A stretch of 46,659 nucleotides of DNA, from the NCBI GenBank assembly GCA_964369725.1, contig CAYJGC010000008.1:1-46659 (forward strand). Reading direction: 5' to 3'. The translations under genes were made by a program, and so were the position numbers. The stretch's first letter is position 1. Each line of letters opens with the position of its first letter. Positions 1 to 9,036 of the stretch are shown piece by piece. Below the pieces are notes generated by a model. The model did no database searches. It was given only the letters and a program-made list of their open reading frames with translations, and was not told the DNA's origin. Origin of the DNA: Paraeggerthella sp964369725 (GTDB taxonomy: Bacteria > Actinomycetota > Coriobacteriia > Coriobacteriales > Eggerthellaceae).

Positions 1-506
1 TCGGGAAGTACGGGCACGAGAATCACCAACCTTGAGTTTGAGTTACGTTCTTGCATAGGTGGTGCGTAGAGCGCGCCACAAAGACTATGGTATCACATGA
101 GAGGTAAGTTAAGATTCTATAGGTATATTCAAGTAGCCTTCAATTTTTCAGAAAAGAGCTTTGGGTAGTGTCGTCGCTAATCTAGCCTTGGGTCTTGTTA
201 ATGCTTTTGACACTAATCGTATTGCTGGATGGTTTGAAGGGGATGAAGAAAGATTAGCAAGTGTGCGCTGGCTTGAAGTAAGTTTTTCGTGGTGAATTTT
301 GCTTCGAATCTTTTTTCGCAGGTAGCAAGAAAAAAGTGACGGGCTGCTTAGTGATGTATAGAAATATGAACAAATCTACAAAAGGGCATACATTTGATTG
401 CAATGCGTGTCGTGCGATTCGTGTTATATGATATATTCTTAAGAATTACTGATAATTTGACGCATGTTGAAAGATGTGCAGCGAGCGAACATAAAGTGAG
501 TTTGTA
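1..506. other. Intergenic stretch at window start
   Basis: No complete gene is visible before the GTG at 507. The only coding-like segment is the short open fragment at 137-295, listed separately. The rest shows no clear terminator, tRNA or repeat. The window edge may cut off context to the left. Confidence 0.5.
137..295 (+). pseudogene. Possible gene remnant (short open frame without a good start)
   Basis: After a TAG at 134-136 the frame is open to a TGA at 293-295. From the TTG at 161 it encodes a peptide beginning LGSVVANLALGLVNAFD and ending VRWLEVSFSW. The composition looks like real protein (hydrophobic stretch, then an acidic and Trp-containing tail). There is no ATG and no convincing ribosome binding site. 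It could be the 3' end of a decayed gene or chance. I do not recognise the family. Confidence 0.2.
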
Positions 507-1193
507 GTGATTGGAACTTTTGTTAATGTAATAGCCATCTTAATCGGCTCTACACTGGGATGTTTTTTCAAACGAAGCCTGAATGAAAAACAAAGCCATA
601 TGCTTATGCAGGCGATGGGTCTTTCAGCTCTCGCGCTAGGCATTCATTCGGTAGCAAGCAATATGGGTGCAAGTACGGTTCCTGTTTTGTTTATAGCAGC
701 ATTGGCTATTGGTGGCTTTTTGGGGCAGACGCTTAACCTAGATGGCAGGGTAGAAAACCTGGGTAAACGTTTTAAAAAGCTTGGTAATCTTGAAGGCCTG
801 GTAACGGCAGTGTTGCTTTTTTGTGTGGGAACGCTCTCGATTCTCGGTCCAATAGAAAGTGCACTCAACAACAATCACACCTACTTATTTACCAATGCTG
901 CGCTCGATTTTGTAACTTCTATGGTGCTTGCTTCAACCTTTGGATTCTCCATCCTCTATTCAGCAGGAATCTTGCTCATTTGGCAAGGTGCAATTTATTT
1001 TGCTGCGGTTGCTCTGGCACCGTTTATGACCGATGCACTTATGGCTGAAATTGGCTTAGTAGGAGGTATCCTTATTGTCAGCACCGGTCTCAATATACTA
1101 AAAGTGACCGATATAAAGACTATTAACCTTTTGCCATCACTTTTGATTCCTCCCGCATATTTTGTCGTCGTATATCTTATAGCTTTAATTTGA
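507..1193 (+). CDS. DUF554 family integral membrane protein (YdfK/YqgA-like)
   Basis: The 228-residue protein is almost entirely hydrophobic, with about six to seven membrane segments. Its N-terminus (MIGTFVNVIAILIGSTLGC), followed shortly by a KRSLNEKQ polar turn, is the hallmark of the DUF554 family (Pfam PF04474). The length is normal for that family. Start is GTG 507, with a GTGAG purine stretch six bases upstream. Function is not established for the family; transport is usually assumed. It stands alone, followed by about 390 bases of non-coding DNA, so no operon partner suggests a role. Family assignment is confident, function unknown. Confidence 0.85.
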   Translation: MIGTFVNVIAILIGSTLGCFFKRSLNEKQSHMLMQAMGLSALALGIHSVASNMGASTVPVLFIAALAIGGFLGQTLNLDGRVENLGKRFKKLGNLEGLVTAVLLFCVGTLSILGPIESALNNNHTYLFTNAALDFVTSMVLASTFGFSILYSAGILLIWQGAIYFAAVALAPFMTDALMAEIGLVGGILIVSTGLNILKVTDIKTINLLPSLLIPPAYFVVVYLIALI

Positions 1194-1318
1194 TTTGGAA
1201 ATGGGTAAAAGACAAGGACATAATTGTGCTGCAGAAAGTGCCCGCAAATAGTCTTCAGAGGATGTTGGGTATTGTTTCGTTTTTCATTTCAGATGAGCGT
1301 GAGCTGCACCTGTTTGAA

Positions 1319-1364
1319 ATTAACTAAAACTAACTTACTATGATAGAAGTTAGTTTTAGTTAAT
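1319..1364. promoter_or_regulatory. Perfect 18-bp inverted repeat upstream of the LysR gene
   Basis: The left arm ATTAACTAAAACTAACTT (1319-1336) and its exact reverse complement (1347-1364) are separated by 10 bases. No T-run follows, so it is not a standard terminator. It is the only strong structure in the 1194-1584 intergenic stretch. It could be a regulator operator, a cruciform, or an mRNA hairpin in the leader of the LysR gene. Confidence 0.6.
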
Positions 1365-1584
1365 AGCATACGCATCAAATAAATCGGCAAGTGGTCTAAA
1401 ATGAGCACGAGAACAACTCTTTAAACAACAGTCTGTATGAAAATGGAAACAGAAAGTTACTTAATCAAAGAATGACATATTGCTTTTTTGAATTAAAAAA
1501 GGTTATTCTTACTGTAGTCTTGTGGTTGGAGGAGTGGTTGGTTCGAGATAGATTCTAAGAGCAGCATTTATTTAAGGGGAGCTC

Positions 1585-2562
1585 ATGAACGAGAGATATT
1601 TAGAGTATTTTTTGGATGTAGCCGATAGTCTCTCAATTACAACAAGCGCAGAAAGATTATATTTAACCCCCCAGGGATTAAGCAAAGCAATTCGTTCTCT
1701 CGAAACAGAGCTGGGGGTTCTCTTGCTTCATCGCAATGGGAAACAACTTATGCTTACCGAAGCCGCGAGAGATATGATGCCTTGTTTTGAGGATGCTGTG
1801 GCGGTTCATAAAGACATTTTAAGTAAAGCTCAAAACTATAAAAACGGTCAAATAGATTATAAAAATAAAATTCAGGTCATGACAACACCGTGCACTACGA
1901 GGTATTTATCTCCTCATTTTGCGTCCATGTTTGGATCTGAGGCGGTAAATAATTTTGTTTTTAGGGAAGTGCCATTGCTTCAGTTGGAAAAGAATGTGAA
2001 CGCTCTTAAAGATGAGCGTTGGATCTACATGATGTCGCTGCCAGAGCTTGACTACTACAAAGAGGTAATGAGGAATGTCCTCGAATCGAACGAATTTGCC
2101 TATTTGCCTCTTATATCTACCAATATAGAGGTTGCAGTGTCTAACAGTTCTTTTTTTGCAGCAAAAGATTTTGTGTCAATGAGCGAGATCAGTAAATTCC
2201 CTGTTGTTGCTTATCAGGATGAAGTGCTGTTAGATTTTCTTGAAGACTATGTAGATAGGAGATCGTTTTCATATATCGGAAACGATTCTTCGGTAATATT
2301 CTCTCGCGTTGCGTCTAACAATGCTATTTCGTTTCTTTTAGGTATGGCCAGACTCAAACATCTCCCGAGAGGGGTTGTTTTACGTAAGCTTGACATTGAT
2401 TTAAAAACTGAGATTGGTGTGTTAACTAACCTAGCAGAAGTTGATTCGCCTGAGATAATGGATGTATTGCAACGAATTACAGATTTTTTTGCACTTAACT
2501 CAAGAATAGGCTGCTTTGAGCAATTGACATATGAAAACAGTATTTTAGGAGCCTTAGAATAG
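1585..2562 (+). CDS. LysR-family transcriptional regulator
   Basis: The 325-residue protein opens with a classic LysR winged helix-turn-helix. Residues about 1-60 include YFLDVADSLSITTSAERLY, LTPQGLSKAIRSLETELG and a LLHRNGKQLMLTEA wing, followed by a linker helix and a divergent effector-binding domain (about 90-300). An AGGGGAG ribosome binding site precedes ATG 1585. LysR regulators usually bind promoter DNA as tetramers and respond to a small molecule. The next gene, in the same direction, is an OFA-type carrier that begins module A, so control of that carrier and the downstream molybdenum enzyme is plausible but not shown. Strong inverted repeats lie on both sides (1319-1364 and 2580-2619). 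Confidence 0.9.
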   Translation: MNERYLEYFLDVADSLSITTSAERLYLTPQGLSKAIRSLETELGVLLLHRNGKQLMLTEAARDMMPCFEDAVAVHKDILSKAQNYKNGQIDYKNKIQVMTTPCTTRYLSPHFASMFGSEAVNNFVFREVPLLQLEKNVNALKDERWIYMMSLPELDYYKEVMRNVLESNEFAYLPLISTNIEVAVSNSSFFAAKDFVSMSEISKFPVVAYQDEVLLDFLEDYVDRRSFSYIGNDSSVIFSRVASNNAISFLLGMARLKHLPRGVVLRKLDIDLKTEIGVLTNLAEVDSPEIMDVLQRITDFFALNSRIGCFEQLTYENSILGALE

Positions 2563-2579
2563 TAGGCTCGCTTTTGCTG

Positions 2580-2619
2580 AATCAACTAATTGTTTCGGTT
2601 CAGAAATAACTAGTTGATT
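2580..2619. promoter_or_regulatory. Inverted repeat after lysR-type gene
   Basis: AATCAACTA (2580-2588) is matched by TAGTTGATT (2611-2619), with an inner TTTC/GAAA pair at 2593-2596 and 2603-2606. Only TTT follows, so it would be a weak terminator. It could instead be an operator between the regulator and the carrier gene. Confidence 0.4.
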
Positions 2620-2798
2620 TCATTCGTCACTCGAGACAGCAAAAATACCTTTGGGGTGTTTTCCGAGCAAAATGAGGTCAAGCGCATAGGGTGAATACAG
2701 TGCGCGCTAAATCAAAGGGGGTGAGGGGATCTCGTTTCCAAAGGACATAGTAATTGTCCCAGGTTTTTATTTGCTCAACACATTCGAAAGGAATATCA

Positions 2799-4067
2799 AT
2801 GTCACAAATAATAGATGGCATTAAGTATGGAAATAGGTATTCATACTTAGCAAAGGGTTGTATTATGACCCTGTTTTTGGGGATTTTGTACGCATGGTCA
2901 ATCTTTATTGCTCCACTTGAGCAGATGTTTGGCTGGGAGCGTACGCAGACAACCATTACTTACTCAATTATGACCGTTGCGTTCGCTCTTGGTCAGCTAA
3001 CGGGTGGCTTTTGGAGTGGTGTCATAAAAAATCAGGCTCGCACGGTTACCATTTTTAGTTTCTTACTTGCAATCGGCTTTTTCATGACATCGTTTACTGA
3101 AACTCTTGGATGGCTTTATTTTTGGTACGGCGGTTTTTGTGGCTATACTTTGGGTGTTACAAACAACTGTGTACTATCAACAGCTCCAAAATGGTTCCCT
3201 GATCGCTCAGGATTTGCTATTGGTGTTACGGTTGTAGGGTTTGGTTTATCTTCGCTTATTTTGGGTCAGCTTGCCACCTACCTCATTGTTAACTACGACG
3301 TAATTTTGGCAATGCGTGTTCTTGCTGGTCTTTGCTTCGTTATGGTTACTTGTGTGTCATTGACATTTAAGGCTCCACCGCTAGGGTACACTCCTCCCGG
3401 ATTTGTTCCTTCAGCTAATGAATCAAGTGACATTGCAACGGGATATACGCCTATACAGGTTGCAAAAACGCGTAAATTCTGGTTGATTTACCTCTGGAAT
3501 TTCTGCAATCACTTCGCTGCCTTGATGGTTGTTTCTTCCATCGCTGTGTACGGTATCCAAATGGGTATGGATCCTGCTTTGGCAGCGTTGTGTATGGGTG
3601 TATACGGTGTTTCTAATGCATGTGGTCGCCCCATATTTGGCGCTATTGGCGACAAAATTGGTCGTGTTCCTACATTCATCATTCTTAGCTGCATCATGGG
3701 TGCTGGACTAGCGTTGCTAGCAGTCCTGCCAGGCATGATGGATCCATTTGTTGGCACACTACTTGCTGCTATTGTTATAGGCATCTCGTTTGGTGGTAAT
3801 GTTTCTACAAAATGCTCTTCGATGCGTACCTATTTCGGTAGCAAGCATGTAAGCACTAACATCGGTATGGTTTCTTCAAACGACCTATTTGCAGGTGTTT
3901 TAGGACCAATGCTTGCTGCTACTATCTTTGCAGCAACGGGTGAGTACTATGTAGCCTTCTTAATTGCTGCTGTGGTTGCTGTAGCTGGTATTGTCTTTGC
4001 TCTCTTTGTAGGTAAGCCTGTGCCTGTTGCAGAGTGTTTCCCTGAAAGTGCTACTGAAGAAAAATAA
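2799..4067 (+). CDS. MFS transporter, oxalate/formate antiporter (OFA)-like family
   Basis: ATG 2799 is preferred over the upstream TTG at 2754 because AAAGGA lies six bases before it; this gives 422 residues. The protein has about 12 membrane segments. Features typical of OFA-type MFS proteins include the early LFLGILYAWSIFIAPLE segment, the WERTQTTITYSI turn, FPDRSGFAIG after helix 4, and a conserved central loop before the second half. OFA carriers usually exchange or take up organic anions such as oxalate, formate or other carboxylates. Position between a LysR gene and a molybdenum-enzyme module suggests it imports that enzyme's substrate or exports its product. The substrate cannot be read from sequence. 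A strong terminator follows at 4087. Confidence 0.85.
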   Translation: MSQIIDGIKYGNRYSYLAKGCIMTLFLGILYAWSIFIAPLEQMFGWERTQTTITYSIMTVAFALGQLTGGFWSGVIKNQARTVTIFSFLLAIGFFMTSFTETLGWLYFWYGGFCGYTLGVTNNCVLSTAPKWFPDRSGFAIGVTVVGFGLSSLILGQLATYLIVNYDVILAMRVLAGLCFVMVTCVSLTFKAPPLGYTPPGFVPSANESSDIATGYTPIQVAKTRKFWLIYLWNFCNHFAALMVVSSIAVYGIQMGMDPALAALCMGVYGVSNACGRPIFGAIGDKIGRVPTFIILSCIMGAGLALLAVLPGMMDPFVGTLLAAIVIGISFGGNVSTKCSSMRTYFGSKHVSTNIGMVSSNDLFAGVLGPMLAATIFAATGEYYVAFLIAAVVAVAGIVFALFVGKPVPVAECFPESATEEK

Positions 4068-4086
4068 AAGTAGCAAATAAAACTTT

Positions 4087-4122
4087 AAATACCTGCATTC
4101 GTCAAGAGTGCAGGTATTTTTT
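4087..4122 (+). terminator. Rho-independent terminator after the MFS gene
   Basis: AAATACCTGCATTC pairs with GAGTGCAGGTATTT around a five-base loop (GTCAA), followed by a T-run. It ends the MFS transcript and implies a new promoter for the zinc-ribbon/DASS/oxidoreductase genes. Confidence 0.85.
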
Positions 4123-4294
4123 ATGGTAAAAGGCTGTTGTAAATAGGTAAACGATGCTATCTTGCTAAACAGTTTGTTGTGATAGACCGTCCTATTGGTT
4201 GCTGTTAAGTCCGTGAATCCTTTTTTATAGTGTAAGAGTAGTTGTTCTCAATCGTTTCTCGGCGTGATTGCTCGAGAAGAAAAGGGGGTTTCCC

Positions 4295-4486
4295 ATGTGC
4301 TTCAGACCACCAGACGTTACATCCGGTCCATTGATTTGCCCAGCGTGTGAAAAGAAAATCGTTTCTCCTAACTTCACACCTGTTACGTGCCCCTACTGCA
4401 AAGCTCCTTTGCCGGGTGCGCCAGAGGTTCCTACATCACCTCAGGCTCCTTCTTCACCAAGTGCGCCTAAGCCTCCTACGGAGTAG
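4295..4486 (+). CDS. Zinc-ribbon microprotein with FRPP start and Pro-rich tail (module A, first)
   Basis: This predicted 63-residue protein starts MCFRPPDV and contains two CxxC knuckles (CPACEKK and CPYCKAP), then a low-complexity Pro/Ser/Ala tail ending APKPPTE. A GGGGG-rich ribosome binding site lies just before ATG 4295; a TTG at 4268 is unlikely. The CxxC pair predicts a structural zinc ribbon. The same N-terminus (MCFRPP) and C-terminus (APKPPT-like) recur in the protein at 17616-17849, which also precedes a molybdenum enzyme. Function is unknown. A role in assembly, cofactor handling or protein contact is an inference from linkage. Confidence 0.75.
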   Translation: MCFRPPDVTSGPLICPACEKKIVSPNFTPVTCPYCKAPLPGAPEVPTSPQAPSSPSAPKPPTE

Positions 4487-4586
4487 AGCACTTAGAGAAG
4501 TTTTTGAACGGTTAGCAGGTTTTCAAGCGTAAAGGGACTGCTTGATTTGTGCTTAGGTAAGCAAACTTGTATTGGGGGATAGTTTC

Positions 4587-6020
4587 ATGACGGGAATTCT
4601 TGAAAAGATTGCAGGCGGAAAATCGGTAAGACAAACGCTTGGGCTTGTAGTGGGTTTGTTGGTTATGGGATCTTCGTATTTCGTTCCAGCAACACCGGAC
4701 CTTACGCATGAGGCCATAATGTCGATTGGTATTTTGTCCGGTACGGTCATTATGTGGTTCTGTGGAACCATGGCAACGGGTGTTGCAGGTCTTATTGGTG
4801 TTATGGCCTTGTATCTTATGGGTGTAATGCCTACTTTTCAAGAGTCTTTTTCAGGATTTACTACCACAACAACATGGTTTGTATTAGGCGTTTTTTGTAT
4901 GACAGCTCTCATGCAGCAAAGTACCTTAGGTATTCGTTTAACTAAGCGTTTTATCTTATGGGCTGGAGCAGATTCAAAAAAGCTTGTATTGGCAATTATG
5001 ACGGTAACGGCACTTTGTTCGGCCATAATGACGGACACGGGAGCTGTGGCTTTGTCAATGAGCTTCGTATTGCCACTTTTAGCACTCTTAGGCGCCAAAA
5101 AAGGATCATCAAACTTGGGAAAGTGCTTGCTCATTGGTGTTTCGTTTGGGGCGTTGTTTGGAGGGTTTACCACACCTATAGGGCATTCTCTTAATGTTTT
5201 AGCGTTAGGGCTTCTTGAACAACAAGCTGGTATCACGGTTAGCTGGGGTACATGGCTTGCTTTGGGTATTCCGATCGCAGTTGTTGTTCTGCCTCTTTCT
5301 TGGTATTTTCTGGTGCGCGTTTTTCCTCCAGAGGATATTACCGAGGCTAGTGTAAATGACCTGATGGAAAATCAGTTCAAAACTGGAAAGATGTCAGCTC
5401 ACGATATAAAAAGTCTCATTTTGCTCATCACCATCCCCGTGCTGTGGATTTTGGGAAACTGGATTCCACAACTAAATGCGACAACCGTGGCTCTCATTGG
5501 AATGTTTTTACTGTTCGTCCCTGGTATGAATATCATTAGCTGGAAAGACTATGAAGCAACAACAAGCTGGAATCTGTTTTTGTTCTTTGGAACCGTTTTA
5601 AGCTTAGGCGGTGCTGTTACCGCAACAGGAGCAGCTGATTATATGGCTAAGCTCTTTTTGGAGTCAGGTATTTTAGAATTGCCCGTATTGGCTTCACTGT
5701 TGCTTATTGGTGCCGTACTGTACTTGATGACAACGTTCGTACCCATATCTCTCACCTGGGTAGCTATCTTTTTACTGCCATTGGTTTTCTATGCGGAGGC
5801 CGTGGGAATACCTGCTATTGGTCCTGTGTTTCTTATGGTTTGTCTAACGGCAGGAAGTTATGTTGTGCCGCTTTGTCCTGCTAACAATATGACGCTAGAC
5901 ACTGGATACTACAGTTTTGGCGATTGTCTAAAGGGCGGCTGGGCAACTTCAATTGTAATAGTCGGAGTTGCTTCGCTGTGGGTTTATTTCGTCACCAGTA
6001 TTGTTGGATTGGGTTATTAA
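4587..6020 (+). CDS. DASS/SLC13-family anion permease (module A)
   Basis: ATG 4587 has GGGGGA seven bases upstream and gives 477 residues with about 11-12 membrane helices. The two inverted halves each carry a polar re-entrant motif, TDTGAVALSMS in the first and a CPANNMTLDTGYY region in the second. GGFTTPIGHSLNVLALG also fits DASS/ArsB-like anion carriers. DASS proteins move dicarboxylates, sulfate or other anions, usually with sodium. It sits just before the molybdopterin oxidoreductase, separated by a strong hairpin. A close paralogue at 21016-22446 serves module B in the equivalent role. This pairing strongly suggests the carrier supplies the enzyme's substrate. The exact ligand is unknown. 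Confidence 0.85.
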   Translation: MTGILEKIAGGKSVRQTLGLVVGLLVMGSSYFVPATPDLTHEAIMSIGILSGTVIMWFCGTMATGVAGLIGVMALYLMGVMPTFQESFSGFTTTTTWFVLGVFCMTALMQQSTLGIRLTKRFILWAGADSKKLVLAIMTVTALCSAIMTDTGAVALSMSFVLPLLALLGAKKGSSNLGKCLLIGVSFGALFGGFTTPIGHSLNVLALGLLEQQAGITVSWGTWLALGIPIAVVVLPLSWYFLVRVFPPEDITEASVNDLMENQFKTGKMSAHDIKSLILLITIPVLWILGNWIPQLNATTVALIGMFLLFVPGMNIISWKDYEATTSWNLFLFFGTVLSLGGAVTATGAADYMAKLFLESGILELPVLASLLLIGAVLYLMTTFVPISLTWVAIFLLPLVFYAEAVGIPAIGPVFLMVCLTAGSYVVPLCPANNMTLDTGYYSFGDCLKGGWATSIVIVGVASLWVYFVTSIVGLGY

Positions 6021-6035
6021 TGTTTCATCAGCGCG

Positions 6036-6068
6036 TCATTGCCTATAAGTGAAGCTTTTAGGCAATGA
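6036..6068 (+). promoter_or_regulatory. Hairpin between DASS carrier and oxidoreductase genes
   Basis: TCATTGCCTA (6036-6045) pairs exactly with TAGGCAATGA (6059-6068). Past one mismatch, AAG/CTT extends the stem. No T-run follows. It may be an RNA processing or stability element that sets the expression of the enzyme relative to the carrier. Confidence 0.5.
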
Positions 6069-6137
6069 ACACAAGAACTATTACTCGCATGCTTTTGTTT
6101 GCGAAATGACGAGAAAGCAAAAAAAAGGAGGTACACA

Positions 6138-8573
6138 ATGGAGAAGAAAATCAGAACTGTCTGTTTCGATTGTCATTCTAAATGTGGTGTTATTCTCACG
6201 GTTAATGACAATAACGAAATCGTTCGCGTTCAGGGTGACCCTGAATGCCCAGTAAACGATGGTATTTTGTGTGTAAAGGCATTTTCTGCACAAGAAATTC
6301 ATGCTCATCCTGATCGTCTTAAATATCCTCTCAAGCGTAAGACTTGGTCGCCTGAGGCACCTAATACGCAAAATCGCGGTAATGACGAATGGGAACGCAT
6401 TACGTGGGACGAGGCACTAGATCTTATCGAAAGCAAGATTCGTTCGCTTATTGCTGAGTATGGTCCTCAATCAATTATTATTTCGCAAGGTACTGGCCGT
6501 GGTTCAAACCACTTGCTAGACCGCTTGAATAATACCTGGAATGGTGGCGGCAAAGTATGGCCTACGCATGTTTGCTTGCTTCCAAACCTCGCTCAAACTC
6601 ATGTAACGTATGGACGTATGTTCCACCCTCATGAAGCTTGCGACTATCGCAACGCAGGTTCAATTGTTATGTGGGGAACCAACCCTATCCGCTCACGTCA
6701 ATACAGCGGTTTGCGCATCATGGATGCGAAGCGTACGGGTGCACACGTAACCGTAGTTGACCCCGTCTTCCGTGACATTGGTGCAAAGGCAGACCTTTGG
6801 GTTCCTGTACGTCCTGGTACCGACGCTGTTTTGGCTCTTACGCTTACCAACTTGATGTTCCAAAGCGGTAAGTTCATGAAGGCTGAAGAGCTTTTGACCA
6901 CCTGGACTAACTCTCCCTTCTTGGTAGACGCTGATCAAAGCATGATGCTTCGTGAGGCAGACCTTGTTGAAGGCGGATCAGACGAGCATTATGTTGTATG
7001 GGACAAGACTACCGATAGCATTGCTATCTGGCATCCTGAAACTGAAACGTTTGATCGTGAAAACGTAAAGCCTGAGCTTATGGGTGTGCATGAGGTAACC
7101 CTTAAGGACGGCAGCAAAAAGATGTGCAAGACTTCTCTTGAAACCTATAAAGATGAAGTTTCAATCTGGACCCCTGAAAAAGCTTCTGCTATTACCTGGA
7201 CTCCTGTTGAGAAAATTCTCAAGATGTTTGAACTCATCACCAACCCAACCGACGGAAAGTCTTCTTTGTTGACTGCTTATCTTGGTGCTTGCATGATGAC
7301 TACCAATGCGCTTCAATCTGGTCGTTCTATCACCATTTTGCAGCTTCTTTTGAATCCTCCTTTGGATGATAAGGGTGGCATTTTCTTTAACACCTTCTGG
7401 GAGTTCATGCTTGATCCTAAGATCACTGCCTATGATCGCGTTCCTCCCAAGTTGCGTCTTGGTTATGACAAGCATCCTATGTATACTCAGGTTTATGGCA
7501 ACGCCAATATCCCTAACGATGTATGGGACGCAATGATTACGGGCGAGCCTTGGCCAGTCAAAGCAATCATTTCTGTTGCTAATGACCCCTTGGGTTGCTT
7601 CGAAGACGTAAAGAAGATTCATAAAGCTCTTGAGTCTGAGATTCTTGAGATGAATGTTAACATGGATTACTTTATGACCCCTGGTACTGAAGTAGCAGAC
7701 ATTGTTTTGCCTGCAGCTCACTGGTCTGAGCGCGTTGGTAACTTCGACGAAGAGCTCTATCCTGAGCCTTGTCCATTCATTATCCCTCAGATAGCTGTGA
7801 CCCCTCCGGGTGAAGCATGGGATGACTGGGACTTCATGCGCAACCTTGGTAAGCGCTTTGATCCCGAATTGTGGCCATGGGACAGCTCTGAAGAGATGCA
7901 GTTGTGGCGTCTTAACGAGTTCCACTTGATCCCTAATGGCAAAGAGCCTATTCATGATTATGAAAAAGCTGCTGAAATTGGCTACTTTGTTGAGTATGGC
8001 GGAGAAAACCGCGTTACCAAGCAGCATGAGAAGGGTCTTGTTAAGTTCCAGACTCCTACTATGCGTATTGAGGTATTCTCAGAGCAGATGCTTGGATATG
8101 GTTATGATTCTCCCTTGCCTAGCTACTCAGAGCCTTTCGAGAGCCCTTATGAGACACCAGAAATGTATGAAGAATATGACTTGTGCTTAACCACGGGCGC
8201 TCGTGACTACGCGTTCTATCATTCAGCTTGGACCAATATTGCTCACCAGCGTATTCTTGAGCCATGGCCCTACATTGAGATCAATGATGAGTATGCAGCT
8301 GAAAAGCAAATCTCAGATGGAGAATGGTTGTGGGTAGAAAGCCGTCGTGGACGCATTCAGGCTAAGGCTCGTGTTTCAAAGGGTGTTTTGAAGGGTGTAG
8401 CAAGCATGTGTCGTCCAAACTACAAGCATGGTTGTAAAGAACTAAATCTCCCTGGTTATGACTGGGATAAGGCTAATCCAAATCTGCTTACCACCGCTGA
8501 GGGTTCAGACCCTGGTTATGGCGCTGCTCCTATGCGTAGCTCCTTGTGTAAGGTATATAAGTTTACGGAATAG
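6138..8573 (+). CDS. Molybdopterin (bis-MGD) oxidoreductase catalytic subunit, module A
   Basis: ATG 6138 follows an excellent AAGGAGGT site and gives 811 residues. The N-terminal [4Fe-4S] motif is canonical: C9, C12, C16 and C45. Then come the usual DMSO-reductase-family domains (WERITWDEALD near 95; GTNPIRSR and VDPVFRDIGAKADLWVPVRPGTD in the dinucleotide-binding fold; a C-terminal cap domain with RSSLCKVYKF). Cys146 in THVCLLPN is the best candidate metal ligand, as in Cys-ligated members such as acetylene hydratase. There is no Tat signal, so it acts in the cytoplasm. Partners are the small Fe-S protein just downstream and the carriers upstream. It could be a dehydroxylase, a transhydroxylase, a reductase or a hydratase; the metal (Mo or W) and substrate are not determinable here. 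Confidence 0.9.
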   Translation: MEKKIRTVCFDCHSKCGVILTVNDNNEIVRVQGDPECPVNDGILCVKAFSAQEIHAHPDRLKYPLKRKTWSPEAPNTQNRGNDEWERITWDEALDLIESKIRSLIAEYGPQSIIISQGTGRGSNHLLDRLNNTWNGGGKVWPTHVCLLPNLAQTHVTYGRMFHPHEACDYRNAGSIVMWGTNPIRSRQYSGLRIMDAKRTGAHVTVVDPVFRDIGAKADLWVPVRPGTDAVLALTLTNLMFQSGKFMKAEELLTTWTNSPFLVDADQSMMLREADLVEGGSDEHYVVWDKTTDSIAIWHPETETFDRENVKPELMGVHEVTLKDGSKKMCKTSLETYKDEVSIWTPEKASAITWTPVEKILKMFELITNPTDGKSSLLTAYLGACMMTTNALQSGRSITILQLLLNPPLDDKGGIFFNTFWEFMLDPKITAYDRVPPKLRLGYDKHPMYTQVYGNANIPNDVWDAMITGEPWPVKAIISVANDPLGCFEDVKKIHKALESEILEMNVNMDYFMTPGTEVADIVLPAAHWSERVGNFDEELYPEPCPFIIPQIAVTPPGEAWDDWDFMRNLGKRFDPELWPWDSSEEMQLWRLNEFHLIPNGKEPIHDYEKAAEIGYFVEYGGENRVTKQHEKGLVKFQTPTMRIEVFSEQMLGYGYDSPLPSYSEPFESPYETPEMYEEYDLCLTTGARDYAFYHSAWTNIAHQRILEPWPYIEINDEYAAEKQISDGEWLWVESRRGRIQAKARVSKGVLKGVASMCRPNYKHGCKELNLPGYDWDKANPNLLTTAEGSDPGYGAAPMRSSLCKVYKFTE

Positions 8574-8621
8574 TTGGTAAGTAAGACAGGATTTGTTGGA
8601 CTAAATTCGAAAGGAAAAACC

Positions 8622-8954
8622 ATGGCTAAAAAGATTGCCGTGCTTGTTGAGCTTGACTACTGCGTGGGTTGTTCCGCTTGTCAGCTAGCATGCCAGGATT
8701 ACTACGATATGCCGGTAACGGAAACATACATGCGTATGTTCTTGGGTAAGCCTGATATTGTTGATGGAAAGCATGAAATGTTTATGTCTCCTTACGCATA
8801 TCGTTTGGATAAATGCGCTAACTGCCTCGAAAAAGAGGAGGGTGTTGCTCCTTGCGTAGCATGCTGCATTTCTCGCTGTCTTCACATTGGCGACTTGGCT
8901 GAATTGCAAGAAAAGGCCGCAAAAGATGATGGTCATATTGCAATCTATAGCTAG
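8622..8954 (+). CDS. Small 4Fe-4S electron-transfer protein, module A
   Basis: ATG 8622 follows AAAGGA and gives 110 residues. A first cluster motif CVGCSACQLAC sits near residues 13-23, and a second group CANC..CVACCISRC near 70-90. The nine cysteines are enough for two [4Fe-4S] clusters, half of what DmsB/PsrB-type subunits carry. It lies 48 bases after the catalytic gene and ends at a strong terminator, so the two form one transcription unit. It most likely shuttles electrons to the module A enzyme. There is no membrane anchor in the module, so its donor is unknown (a flavodoxin, a ferredoxin or a soluble dehydrogenase are options). Confidence 0.85.
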   Translation: MAKKIAVLVELDYCVGCSACQLACQDYYDMPVTETYMRMFLGKPDIVDGKHEMFMSPYAYRLDKCANCLEKEEGVAPCVACCISRCLHIGDLAELQEKAAKDDGHIAIYS

Positions 8955-8976
8955 TCGATAGTTATTCTAAATTGCG

Positions 8977-9010
8977 GTGCCGCTTGCTTATATTGCAGGC
9001 GGCACTTTTT
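8977..9010 (+). terminator. Rho-independent terminator after module A Fe-S gene
   Basis: GTGCCGCTTGC (8977-8987) pairs with GCAGGCGGCAC (8995-9005), with one G-U pair, a seven-base loop and TTTTT after it. The next gene starts only 27 bases later, so it needs read-through or its own promoter. Confidence 0.85.
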
Positions 9011-9036
9011 CTGCTTGATGTGTTAAAGGAGTTCGC

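Noticed and set aside
4512..4841. Minus-strand frame of 109 codons at the start of the DASS gene
   Set aside because: Shadow of the DASS coding sequence; a similar shadow occurs at the paralogous gene, as expected from shared sequence.
7161..8027. Minus-strand open frame of 288 codons opposite the module A enzyme
   Set aside because: It is antisense to a clearly real, well-conserved gene; composition is un-protein-like and no ribosome binding site is visible.
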